From positions 18,180,547-18,244,546 of the forward strand of contig NC_092686.1 of assembly GCF_964275005.1 (NCBI RefSeq): a stretch of DNA of 64,000 nucleotides, given 5' to 3'. Positions 37,701 through 47,746 of the stretch are shown here, one piece after another. The notes under the pieces are model-generated. The model was given only the letters and a program-made list of their open reading frames with translations, had not been told where the DNA came from and did not search any database. A program made the position numbers and the translations under genes. Every line of letters begins with the position of its first letter. Position 1 is the stretch's first letter. Source of the stretch: Diadema setosum. Taxonomy: Eukaryota > Echinodermata > Echinoidea > Diadematoida > Diadematidae.

Positions 37701-40700
37701 ATGCTTATCTCAGTGAATTTAAAAACCAACTTGCCTCTTGGTACAAATGACCTTTTTCTGCTCATGCACAAAGTGGAACTACGAACTGGCTTATTGGAAA
37801 TTTGATTCAAAATGAAGGCTAAAAAGAGAGTAGAAGGACGTTAATCACTTGAGAAATTACTGTCATATATTCAAGTCATGGAAAACAAGTTTTTGTAAAA
37901 CTATAGGATTACATTGGTTATGGACCCAGTGTACTTCATGTATTTACTGCTCACTAGAGGCAGCTCCACAATCAAGATTCAATTGTCATATATGCAAAAG
38001 GAAAAACAAGAATGAACCTTTCAATTTTTTAAAGATGAGGACAGCAACTTCCAGAGAAGAGATGAGTATCTTCTTGTTGTTAAGTTCCACCTCAAAGCCT
38101 GCAAGGCCCTGTTTGTCTACCACTCTGAATGCAGATCTCTTCTTCACCGCTAGGACCACTTGATCTTCAAAAGACCTTCCTAACAGGTGTTTGACATGCA
38201 TCACAGTGTTTACCGGGTTGCGCAATCTTCCTTGCTTTGCAGCTAGCCCTACAACCTGTCAAACAAAGTCCAAGAAATAATCACCAATGCAAAAATATTG
38301 GAATCATTTCTGTAGCCAAAAAGTGTGGTCATCATGTCTCTCCATCTTACACATGTGGGTTACTTTCAAAAGGTTACCCCTTGTTCAGTGAATGAAAGTC
38401 AAAGATTCTTACAACTGCGTTTCAGCTTTGTGAGTCACTTATCATTTGAATTAAGTGGTCTTCATATTGCCAGATATAGCACAGTAATTAAATACTGACA
38501 CTACCACCAGCACCAGCAAGGGCAAGTGCTTATTCAAATCCCCAAATTTATCAGGGCCCTGTTGCACAAAAGATGCAATCAAACATTAAGTCAGAAAATC
38601 TACAGTGTAAGTCAAATATCAGCCAATTCATAACATGTTGCACCACAGACAAGGTGCCTGGAAGTATCTGTCATTAGTCCCTGGGGTCAGCAAAGGTCAT
38701 TCATTGTTCCCAATGAGCAGAGTGAAGAAGAATGGATAAGTAGAAGGAATGTATTTGAAAAAAATAATATATCATATATAAATTTGTTTCTTTGCATTTT
38801 TGCTTTTCGGACAATGATCAATTCAATTCACTATACATGTACTATATGTCAGTGCATAGCATATCAAATCATAAAACCTCTGGTAGCAGATCAACACAAC
38901 ATACCTTGTCATTGTCACTGAAGGCTACCACGTTTGGAGTAGTTCTGTCACCTGCATCGTTGGCCAAAACTTCAGTTTTTTCATCCTGCCATAGCAAAGT
39001 GCAAAACACATTAGGAGCCAAAATGAAAATCGAAAGTATGGTGGCTACTTCCTCAGTATAGTGTCATCAATTATAACCCGGCACATACATGATGTACACA
39101 TAGAGGAATAGAGACGAAAGAAAAATAAAACCACACCTTAACAATGTCAAGGGGAATGACATGCATCCAACTCCATAAATCCATAAATAAAAATGAAATA
39201 AAAAATAAAACAAAAAATGAGAAAAGACAATTAAAACAAAGTGAAAAGCATTGAAAGAAAAATTGGTCTAAAATGTACGGACAATTCAGCAATCTCCATC
39301 ATACATGTAGATGTAGCTGTATGCATGTACTGTATACAAGTGTTGATCTATGCAGTCAAAGTGCCCTCAACAGCACCCATGCAGTTTTCATGACAGTGTA
39401 GCGTCTCAACTTTTCACTGTTTCTTTCTCTCTCTCTCTGATCTCCTTCATCTTGTTTCACCTTCTCCTCAATCAACACTCACAGTTTCGTTATGCTGGCA
39501 AACACTCTGAAATGCTTTATTGCAAGCCTCCGCTTGTAATAGTGCTTATCTGCATTGCTATGATGATTAGAGCAATTTTTGGTAGGCTTATATTCAAAAT
39601 GATTTGAGATGAAAGCAAGACAGCGCTTCTCTCTACTTTGGTTTGTCAATACTCAAAGGTCATCGCCAAACTGCTATACTAGTGAGGACACAGCTAATTC
39701 ATAAATAAAATACTGTGGTCACCGTCAGTGCTCAGTGATGTGTGGTTTGTGTCTAGTGATTTTTCCCCAAGTTTCTAGATTTGGACTGACAAATGCTATG
39801 TGCATTCCTTTGCTTCAACTCACTGGTGTTTTTGGTGCCTTAGTTTTTGTGTCATGACCATTTGCTGAATTGTGAAGGCTTGAATGAACATATCTGAATA
39901 AAAACTCTGATTTGCCTCTGCACAGTACATACATGTATTCATCATTTGACATTTTCTTTACTTCTGAGGTGCACAATTACAATTACATGTGAATTTATGG
40001 TGCAAACTAACCCCGGGGTGCTCCATTGTACAGTTGTGGAGATGTACTGTGGGAGCACCCTGAGAGTGAACAGCATGCTGCATGTATCTTTGTACAATGA
40101 GAGAGAGAGAGAGAGGGGAAAAAAAAGAAAAGAATTTCATATATTCAGGAACCTAAAAGTGCACTATGTGTCTATCACACCAGAAATTCTGGATCTATCT
40201 AGATACGGTACCCAGTCGTCTACAGTCTATGACGGCTTTTGCTAAACAGTCAAGTCACGGGCGTGTCGCAGCGCCGCTCACTGGGGCTAATTTAGCCCCC
40301 AAATGCTGTATGGTGTCTTCAGGAAGGCACACTGAAAACAGTGACCATATCCATTACCAGTTTGCAACGAATGTACGCCATGCATCAAAACATTGCTTGG
40401 GCAAAATGCTTTTGGTGAAAGACGATTTAAGCCTTTCAAAGAATAATGGTTTGAGTATTAAACAGGAGAAATTGGAAATTAGAAAGGAATGGCACAAAAG
40501 TACACTAGCGCCAATAAATGAGTAGAGAATTCTTGAATATATTGGCATTTAGACTAAGGTTGATTAAAGATCACAATAAAATGGGGATCCACAAAGATGT
40601 GTTGTGTCACAAATGAAGATCCAAGCTCCATTACAGTTTATGAATGACTCTAGGCCTATCTGTTATGGAGATATATGTTTTTACCCTCGGGTTAGATAGG

Positions 40701-43700
40701 TCTACATGTAAAAATCATGATTCAAAGCAGACAGAGGGGTTATTCATTATACACATTGCATCTAAAAATGTTGATTGAGATTCCTTATACTTATTCATAA
40801 TCTTTATTTTTCGACATTCTTAATTTTTTTTTTTCAATGACTATTCTGCTTTTCTAATTTGTATGCTCGTACTCAATATAGTCTCTCCGTTCATTCCCTG
40901 ATAGGTTCTTTGGCAACTCAAATATTTCTTTTGCTATGGAACTTAGCATTAGTTTAGCATTTCATGCATGCTCCAGTCAATGAAGCACCGGAGTGCAATT
41001 TTGCACAACATATTAAATCATACAGTGTTTGCTGATGACACTAAAGTTTACATGAAGATTCTCACCAAATCAGATTGTGACTCTCTTCAAAATGACCTAA
41101 ATGAACTGGCAGCATGGTCCAAACGCTGGCTGCTTGACTTCAATGCTGAGAAATGTGTTGTTCTACGCATAGGTGCAACTATAGCTCACCAGTACTCCGT
41201 ATTTACTTACAAGAAGTGACTAGCCAAAAAGATTTGGGTGTTACTGTAAACAACAAGAGAGCAACAAGAGAACAACAAGAGAGCGCTAATTCGTGAAATA
41301 GTGCGCTATAAAGGGTGCGTCTCCATCAGCCCGAAATTTTCTCAATCCCTCCACGCTTCTGGTTAGCCAGCTGGCAATGGAAAACGCATGTACAAGCTAG
41401 TAATTGTGCATAGTACATTACCCCACGCACGGTGTATTCATCCAGGATCATAGGCCTACTGTTGTTGACATCATTAAAATCAGGGAGGTGATTCCTCTCA
41501 CCTCCCTAATAAAACTCAGTGCCGTGCATGCTAGCTGTTTTTTGTAAACTTCTTCCTTAGCTGAAGATTCTTGCAGATTGTGTCTATTTTTGATTTGTTT
41601 AAACATTGCAATTTGTTAACTTCATATAAAATGCCTCACTGGACAAAAGAGTAGTGTTATTAATATCCCTTTGGAGAGAATATGCTGTACCGCTCACCTC
41701 CCTGGTTGTAGTATCGTACATACGGTGATATAGGAGATTTTGAGCGGGGAAACCCACTTTCGAACCGCGAGCTAGGCAGAGTAATATTGCAAAGTGCGCA
41801 TGCGTTAATTTTCGGACTAATTTCCCGAAGCAGGTTGTTCGAGCTGATGAAGACGCATATTCGCTGTATCGGGCTATTTACTAAGACCGCAAAATGTCCC
41901 GCTAGTTTGAACTTCGGGCTGATGAAGACACGCTTATTGTATATTTCGATCGGTTTCATTCTGCGATATCAACTCTTTTTTGATGTGTCCCGTTAGATGA
42001 AGACACCAAACAGCTTTTTGGGCCAATTTCACTTCAGCAATCCGCGCCGCGCTGCGCCCGCGACCCAACTCCTGTTAGCAGCATGTATAGTAGGTCTACA
42101 CATGTCCTTTGTAGGTGTCAAACACATCGACACTGTACAGTACATTAAAGGGAAGGTAAACCCAAAGAGCAATGTGGATTGAGTGAAAGCAGCAACATTA
42201 GTAGAACACATCAGTTAAAGTTTGAGAAAAATCGGACAATCGATGCAAAAGTTATGAATTTTTAAAGTTTTGGTGTTGGAACCGCTGGATGAGGAGACTA
42301 CTAGTGGACAACAATACAAAGAAAATATAAAGGATATTCAACAAAAATTCACTTTTCTAGAATTATGAAAGAGCAGTGGACCAACCGCTTTCAGAAAGCA
42401 GGGGGAATAATTGCTACCCTTAACATATGTCAATATCAAGTTGATGGAATTTGTAATTTTCATGAAAAATGGATTTTTGTAGTATTTTCTTTATATTTTC
42501 TTGATATTGTAGTCCACTCATACGTCATAACCTCTAGTAGTCTCCTCATCCAGCGGTTCCAACACCAAACTTTAAAAATTCATAACTTTTGCATCGATTG
42601 TCCGATTTTCTTCAAACTTTCACTGATGTGTTCTACTAATGTTGCTGCTTTCACTCAATCCACATTGTTCTTGGGGTTTATCTTCCCTTTAAAACCAACA
42701 CCCCTCTATTTATATCATTGGGCGTAAAGAACGAACTTTCACACATGAGACTAGGAGATACGCGCAGCGGTTTTGCATTGTTCACTGAAGATGTGATGAT
42801 GCCCAAATATTACTGAAAAACCCAACAATAAACAAGATAGATCAACAGCAAAACAATGATACAGTATGTGTTGTTTGAAGGTTTGCATGGTGAAAGAGGG
42901 AGAAAGATTTGTGGTGAGACGATGTGTATGTTTCTAGTCCTTAACTGGATCGTTGTTTGGCAGAAGAGCCTAGAAAGAGGAGAATTGAAGAGGGGAGCGA
43001 CATATGGGGGTTGTAAAGAGGGCAAAAAGTGAAAAGTGGAGGACAGTAATGGGCTAGAAGTTGAAGTTGCACTAGTGGAGACGGTAGAGAAAGGAACAGA
43101 GAGAGTGGTAAGGAAGAATAGAATGAGAATCAGGTAAGATGTTTGGACATCTTTAGAAGGAGAAAGATGAAATAGAAGGGAAGAGGAAGAGGGAGGAGCT
43201 GAATGCTGGAAAATCATGGAGATAGGAGAAGTGTTGGACACCCAACTTAACATGCCATGATGTATGACTACACTTAACTGCGACCAGCAGTCCCAAATGC
43301 ATAGCGTAATGGGGCTGCAGACTGTAGCATTCAGGATCATGACAGGGGTAGTAGGATAGTAGATCCAATTACCAGATGCTTTTTTTTCGTGGCTTTGAAT
43401 TCCGTACTCAGAGGATGAAATTTCGGCTAAAAATAACATCACTTATTCAAAGACTCCTGGAAATTACAAATTCAGCCAACTTATGTCAATTGTTCGCTCC
43501 AGTTTTAAGAAAATATGCTTCAAACATACCCCTCTAAAAAAGTTGTCTTTTGGCGCGGTGCAAAATCGCATAGTATTACCGGACACGATTTTCGCAATGA
43601 AATAATCGACATCTTTCGCACCTAGTCCTTGCACCAGAATCACAATTTATCCGATAAATCACCGTACACATTCCCACTGAGCGAATGAGGCTCGAATTTC

Positions 43701-46700
43701 GTAATTTACGGTAAAATGTCTGTCTTGAACACTTCAAACAGCTCACGCAATAAAACCTTGTGAGAAATCGACAACTGGTTAGACTCTACATCTAGTTTAC
43801 GTGCTTTGTCTATGGGAGCTGCAAGCGCGGGTGACGAGTTGTGGGCCCCTTAGCGCACAACTATTCCGCATCGTTCGCGTTTGAGGATGATAGCTACAAA
43901 TTTCCAATATCGATCAGGGAACTGTTGGTTCTATTGGAATCTTCAGCATTTTTCCTGTATGTGAGTGGGATTTCATAGAATTTCAGTCATGAAATGTGAT
44001 TCAAGCATGCATAAATATTAACTATGACGAGGTACGGGTCACTCAACCATAAATTTGAGGTAAAATGTGAATTCCTTTGTGTTTTTACATTTTTATGTCA
44101 CGTTTTTTGCGATTTCGGTCCACACAAAGTTCTGTGAGGCTAATCTACGATTACGAAGTCTCACGCTCTCCCAGGTTCCTCTCGACCAAGTCACATTAAG
44201 TCATCAATTCAAACAGAAGGGACTAGTGGCAGAACCAAAGGGTGCATGTTACCTGTTGTCAACACTTCAACATGATCAACTTCACCTGTAAGTCTTCAAA
44301 TTGAAGAAATTTTTTGATTTTTAGTTGATATTTATCCGTGATAGGCCTACTACTCCTACTACCCGTCATCACACCGTCATGATCCTGAAATCTACAGTCT
44401 GCAGCCCCATACGCTACACGTTTGGGGCTGCTGGTCGCAGTTAGACTACACTAGTGTCTAGAATCGGGAGCAGCGCCATCTGTGGGATCATTCTGAAACC
44501 GACTAACGCCAAACGGTTGATCACCATATCCATCGGCATCACCACACCTGACGCACAGTGGGTGCAGTGGCCAGTGCCAACTAATGTGGCTAGTTATTTT
44601 CTTCAAATTTTCTATGTGCTTGTAAATATCTGTAAATAAACTGATATATTATGAAATATATATAATATGAAATATTATAATGTAAATAGCACAGTCTGCA
44701 AGAATCTTCAGCCTATTGAAGGAGGCAGACTTGATCAGAAGAAGAAAAAGAAGAATCTACACACTTAGGGGGCCTACCTATTACAGTATAGGCAAGCATG
44801 GTGTCACCGCACACCATGGTATCAGGGGCGGATCTAGCTTTTTATAAAGGGGGGTTGGGGGCGGTATGCGAGGGAGCGTAGCGACCGAGCCCGAGCGAGC
44901 GGAGCGACCGAGCCCGAGCGAGCGGAGCGAGCGAGGGGGGGGGGGAGGGTGTGGGAGAATTTTTGAAAATCTGTGTGTGAAAATGGCATTTTCTTGCATC
45001 TAAAACGCCACTATTTTTGGTATAGAGGTCATTGCCAACCCCCCTCCCTTCCCCCCCTCCCCCCCAAAAAAAGAAATAATAATAATAACAATAAATAAAA
45101 TAAATACATAAATAGAAAAAAATAAAATTACAAGTTTTAAAAAAAAAAGATAAGATAAAAAAAAAAGGTCCCCGGATTTTTTATTTTTTATTTTTTTTTT
45201 TTTTGGGGGGGGGGGGTTGCAACCCCCCCAACCCCCCCTCTAGCTCTGCTTCTGGGTATTACCGGCAAAGCACATTTTTGCGTATTAATGACATTCTGTA
45301 CGCGCGAGACTTCATAATCATAGATTAGCCTCACCGTGCTCACAGAACTTTGTGTGGACCGAAATCGCAAAAAAACGCAGCATAAAAATGTAAAAACTTG
45401 AAGAAATTCACATTTCACCTCGAATTTATAGTTGAGTGACCCGCACCTCGTCATAGTTAATATTTATACATGTTTGAATCACATTTCACGACTGAAATTC
45501 TATAAAATCCCACTCACATACAGGAAAAATGCTGAAGATGCCAATACTATAACCGAAAGTTCACTGATCGTTATTGGAAATTTGTAGCTATATATATCGT
45601 CAGGCCTCAAACGCAAACAATGCGGAATAGTTGTACGCTAAGGGGCCCTCAACTCGTCACCCACACGTGCAGCTCCCATAGACAAAGCATGCGCACGTAA
45701 ACTAGAAGTAGAGTCTAACCACTTGTCGATTTCTCCAAGGTTTTATTGCGTGCAACTCAAATGGCAACTGTTCGAAATGTTCAAGACAGACATTTTACCG
45801 TAAAATACGAAATTTGAACCTCATTTGCCGATTTCTTCTTTGTCATCCGCTCGGTGAGAATGTGTACGGTGATTTGTGGGATAAATTGTGATTCTGGTGC
45901 AAGGACTAGGTGCGAAAGATGTCGATTATTTCATTGCGAAAATCGTGTCCGGTAATACAATGCGATTTTGCACCGCGCAAAAAGACAACTTTTTTAGAGG
46001 GGTATGTTTGAAGCACATTTTCTAAAAACTGGAGCGAACAATTGACATAAGTTGGCTGAATTCGTAATTTCCAGGAGTCTGTGAATAAGTGATGTTATTT
46101 TTAGCCGAAATTTCATCCTCTGAGTACGGAATTCAAAGCCACGAAAAAAAAGCGTCCGGTAATTGGATGTCCCACCCTACCATTTAATTTAGGCAGTGTA
46201 TACAACCACACGCGTGTGTCTTTACCATCCAGCCACACGAGTGTGGTTGTAGCCATGGCCCGAGTCGCTGGATACAGCCACACTCGTGTGTAATGTACAT
46301 GTACATAGGTATACAATGTACACACACGGTACGGAGAAGATGATCGCCGTGCGTGCATGTCAAACACGTAAACGCCACACAATCAGCTTGCTCACAAAGT
46401 GATGAAAGTAACCTCATTTTCATACCTTTTAATATTGTTATTTTACAAATATATTTTTCGCTCCATTCTCATCTTGTTTGCTTGATATGATGGGTTTAGA
46501 ATTAATAGCAAAGTTACAACTACCGCTAAATTGGGGGACTTTGGATTGACATCGCTAAACTGCTGGTGGTGTGCCAGTGATCGCTCAGTGCAGCTGCAGC
46601 CTAGCCAGCACAGTTGTGCCGCCGCCTGCCCCAGGAGGGACCCGGACTCGCGCGCCGGCTGCCTGTGTACGCTGGATCGTGGATGCGCGATTTGCGAGTA

Positions 46701-47351
46701 CCCGAACGAACGACACGAAGGCGAAGTCTCAATAACGACACGATGTATCAAAATCAATTGTAACTTTGAATTTACCTCATCAAATCAAGAAAATGAGAAT
46801 AAAGTTAAAAATGAAAAAAAAGTAAATTTGTCTAGATGGTGTGATAATCTAGGAGGCAGGTTCATGTTCATTGCTTTGCAGTGTTGCATGATCGCGTGTT
46901 GATGTGGCCGGCCACACACAACATTCCCGCTACGCGTTTGTGGATATGTACATAGTACAGTACATTATACACACGAGTGTGGCTGTATCCAGCAACTAGG
47001 GCCATGGCTACAACCACACTCGTGTGGCTGGATGGTAAAGACACACGCGTGTGGTTGTATACACTGCCTTTAAATTTATACACCATGACTAACAGCCAGT
47101 GTTACCAGTTGTAAATATCATAAGTACACAAAACGAGATACGTGGGACTAAAGATTTACTAAACACGTGCGAGGCATTGCATGACTAGCTCGGTTCTATT
47201 TTTTCCAGTCCATACAAAAAATAACGCAAACTAGCTAGAATCTCCATGTTTATTTATGACTTATAAGGCCAGTATTTGATAAATCACTTACTTTGGTTAT
47301 TGCTACACAAGACGTTGTACCACCAAAATATACTCCGATGGAGGCTGCCAT
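24561..47351 (-). CDS. HSPA14: HSPA14: Hsp70-like protein of the ribosome-associated complex, 13 exons
   Basis: Atypical Hsp70 that, with the J-protein DNAJC2, forms the ribosome-associated complex and helps nascent chains fold in the cytosol. Exons from ATG (47351) to stop (24561): 47292-47351, 38905-38985, 38018-38255, 36865-36955, 35267-35371, 34380-34541, 33720-33875, 32631-32733, 31625-31753, 30207-30296, 29432-29605, 27233-27303, 24561-24669. All junctions are GT-AG and in frame, giving 522 residues against 509 in human. Visible blocks: [13 protein letters not shown] (phosphate loop 1), [110 protein letters not shown] and C-terminal [12 protein letters not shown]. The catalytic DLGGGT of ordinary Hsp70 is replaced by RLGGST, and there is no helical lid, both typical of HSPA14. 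Head to head with MANF. Introns hold at least ten DNA elements. Confidence 0.97.
25084..26770. mobile_element. Tigger/pogo-like DNA element, 1.69 kb, non-autonomous
   Basis: Ends CAGTGAAACCCCGTTATAAC and its reverse complement, flanked by TA at 25082-25083 and 26771-26772, as in pogo/Tigger elements. The motif GGTTATAACGAG recurs several times near each end. The interior has two to three direct copies of a block about 455 bp long (TTTTCGG...CCTTTCGGGCGCAACG...AACAGCGTAAAAATAC at 25790-25980, 26243-26425 and a partial at 26468). No transposase frame seen. Inside the last HSPA14 intron. Confidence 0.85.
26854..27064. mobile_element. MITE, CAGTCAACC family, copy 1
   Basis: Starts CAGTCAACCTCACCTTAGTC and ends GGCAAGGTTGACTG followed by TA. 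Poly-A and AAAAC tract inside. Related to 58097-58278. In the last HSPA14 intron. Confidence 0.65.
27700..28640. other. HSPA14 intron 11 interior, nothing further seen
   Basis: Unstructured intron sequence. Short open frames exist on both strands at 27797-28164 but they overlap antiparallel, lack splice signals and match nothing I know. Confidence 0.4.
28772..29183. mobile_element. TA-flanked MITE, long relative of CTGTAAAAGT family
   Basis: Starts CTGTAAAAGTGGTTTCTTTC and ends GAAAGAAACCACTTTTACAG, with TA at 28770-28771 and 29184-29185. Inner sequence repeats TTCGCG and GCGCGAAA. In HSPA14 intron 11. Confidence 0.85.
29263..29402. mobile_element. Short hairpin MITE, GGGGGGCATTTCATGAAGC ends
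   Basis: 140 bases with near-perfect terminal inverted repeats (GGGGGGCATTTCATGAAGC and reverse complement), plus inner pair TTGTCAGA/TCTGACAA. Ends 29 bases downstream of the HSPA14 exon 11 donor (exon edge 29432). Confidence 0.85.
29990..30017. repeat. Poly-T and (TTTA)n microsatellite
   Basis: A T-run from about 29972 followed by six TTTA units, in HSPA14 intron 10. Confidence 0.85.
31002..31084. mobile_element. Tiny TTAA hairpin element
   Basis: TTAACCCGTTGAGGACG at left and CGTCCTCAACGGGTTAA-like sequence at right (GTCCTCAACGGGTTAA), 83 bases including both TTAA sites. In HSPA14 intron 9. Confidence 0.8.
31765..31795. repeat. Poly-A run (poly-T on HSPA14 strand) at splice acceptor
   Basis: About 29 uninterrupted A bases, which read on the HSPA14 strand as a T-run some 12 bases upstream of the acceptor of exon 9 (exon edge 31753). 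It is followed by CAAACAAC and AAACAAAC repeats. Confidence 0.9.
32986..33031. repeat. Short hairpin, ACAGTG-CTATGCCCCAAG
   Basis: Arms ACAGTGCTATGCCCCAAG and CTTGGGCATAACACTGT pair with one mismatch around a 7-base loop. Intronic in HSPA14. Could be a remnant of a small foldback element. Confidence 0.6.
34829..35239. mobile_element. pogo-like MITE, ATCCGG family, copy 1
   Basis: Starts CAGTCCAAACTCTCTAATCC and ends GATAAGAGAGGCTGGACTG, flanked by TA on both sides. Internal ATCCGGATATTAAAGGG and GGCCGGATAAG motifs. Its left part in reverse complement matches the last 80 bases of the window. Ends 28 bases from HSPA14 exon 5 (35267). Confidence 0.8.
36315..36841. mobile_element. TTAA-type MITE with AAAGAGGAAATCC ends
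   Basis: Left TTAAAGAGGAAATCCACCCC, right GGGATTTCCTCTTTA; the inner arms also pair (ATTCCCTAC / GTAGGGAATT). About 527 bases. Its right edge is 23 bases from the donor end of HSPA14 exon 4 (36865). Confidence 0.75.
40098..40115. repeat. (GA)n microsatellite
   Basis: Short GA run in HSPA14 intron 1. Confidence 0.7.
40990..41262 (+). mobile_element. LINE reverse transcriptase fragment
   Basis: Encodes [14 protein letters not shown] (the YADD-like catalytic box, here FADD) followed by [20 protein letters not shown] and KCVVLRIG, the usual order in the palm and thumb of non-LTR reverse transcriptases of the CR1/jockey type. A stop interrupts the frame at 41217-41219; the expected continuation [13 protein letters not shown] is found in the next frame right after it, so there is a small deletion or shift. 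The copy is heavily 5' and 3' truncated and cannot be active. In HSPA14 intron 1, antisense to the gene. Confidence 0.85.
41313..42006. repeat. Repeat region with GCTGATGAAGAC motif, possible inverted-repeat element
   Basis: GGGTGCGTCTCCATCAGCCC (41313) recurs in reverse complement as TTCGGGCTGATGAAGACACG (41913) and TTCGAGCTGATGAAGACGC (41838), with a shorter form near 41990. The flanking GC content is higher than that of the intron around it. Ends not defined. Confidence 0.45.
42145..42692. mobile_element. TTAA foldback MITE, family C, copy 2
   Basis: Same ends and arms as the element at 12753-13318 and almost identical to it. It lacks 17 bases in the left arm (after GAGACTACTAG) and one A in the right arm. 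In HSPA14 intron 1. Confidence 0.92.
43266..44453. repeat. Inverted pair Y/Y' (about 100 bp arms)
   Basis: 43266-43362 and 44346-44453 are inverted copies: both hold TAACTGCGACCAGCAG, ATGGGGCTGCAGACTGTAG, CAGGATCATGAC and GGTAGTAGGA in the same order when read on opposite strands. The left copy abuts the left arm of the large foldback at 43363. Probable small foldback element, interrupted by or combined with the large one. Confidence 0.75.
43363..46168. mobile_element. 2.8-kb foldback element with about 800-bp inverted arms
   Basis: Left arm 43363-44166 and right arm 45303-46168 are inverted copies over almost their whole length; both start at ATCCAATTACC and TTTTTTTTCGTGGCTTTGAATT and end near GAGACTTCGTAATCGTAGATTAG-like sequence. 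Identity is high but not perfect (several short indels), so the element is not new. The loop holds Y' (44346-44453) and a separate element at 44823-45254. No transposase frame; the open frame of about 210 codons on the minus strand at 42810-43442 overlaps Y and the left arm end and is low complexity. Confidence 0.85.
44823..45254. mobile_element. CAGGGGCGGATCTAG MITE with perfect 5-bp target duplication
   Basis: Starts CAGGGGCGGATCTAGC and ends CTCTAGCTCTGCTTCTG (an imperfect inverted repeat). Flanked by GGTAT at 44818-44822 and 45255-45259. Inside, a GC-rich tandem (GAGCGAGCGGAGCGACC units at 44871-44935), G-runs, C-runs and AAATAAA stretches. Inserted in the loop of the large foldback, so younger than it. 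Confidence 0.8.
46191..47069. mobile_element. hAT-like element, about 115-bp terminal inverted repeats
   Basis: Ends AGGCAGTGTATACAACCACA and exact reverse complement; the arms remain paired through AAAGACACACGCGTGTGG, GCCACACGAGTGTGG and GCCATGGCC. Flanks TTTAATTT and TTAAATTT form an 8-bp target duplication with one difference, as in hAT elements. The interior has a GC-rich core (46550-46720) with a Cys-rich open frame of 123 codons (46531-46902, + strand) that I do not recognise. No transposase seen. About 220 bases downstream of HSPA14 exon 1 on that gene's strand. Confidence 0.8.
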
Positions 47352-47746
47352 TTTGTTGGCCTAATGACCTACGCTACATAGTACGTCATGCAAATTTGCC
47401 CAATCAGTTAGCGACAAATGTATGACAAAGTTGTCCACGTGTAGTAGTTTGAGATCGTACACTACCGGTACTACATGTAATTTATTGTACTGTACTGTGT
47501 GTAATATCGGCTTGCTGTTGCTTTTTAGCGGAGTGACATATTATGTACACATCACATTGAAGTCTGTGGAGACCGACCGGCGATGAGTAAATTAAAAGCT
47601 GACTACGTACCTCTCGAGACCAAAAATTTCTTCACGTCTGATATGAACTGACTCGTGCTGCTGCATGCCGTACGATTGCTGACTTGCCGACTTCACTTTA
47701 TACAGTTCATTCGTTAAAGTCACCACTCAAAACAAAGTGAGAAAAG
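47352..47746. promoter_or_regulatory. Probable bidirectional HSPA14/MANF promoter
   Basis: 395 bases between two divergent ATG codons, free of recognisable repeats. Motifs seen: octamer ATGCAAAT (47388-47395) overlapping TACGTCA (47382-47388, a CRE-like half), CCAAT (47400-47404), CACGTG E-box (47436-47441), CACGTC (47633-47638; GACGTG on the minus strand, the core of XBP1/ATF6-type sites) and TTTATA (47697-47702), about 45 bases before the MANF ATG. CCAAT and CCACG are 30 bases apart, so this is not a canonical ERSE (spacing 9). Function is inferred from position only. Confidence 0.6.

Noticed and set aside
38036-38163. Plus-strand frame over HSPA14 exon 3
   Set aside because: Shadow of the real exon on the minus strand, which matches Hsp70 and has proper splice sites.
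42810-43442. Open frame of 210 codons on the minus strand, the longest after C1orf74
   Set aside because: Composed of Ser, Leu, Pro and Thr runs, overlaps the Y repeat and the start of the B arm, and has no recognisable domain. The other repeat arm does not preserve it.
47400-47439. Canonical ER stress element (CCAAT-N9-CCACG) in the shared promoter
   Set aside because: Both halves are present but separated by 30 bases instead of 9.
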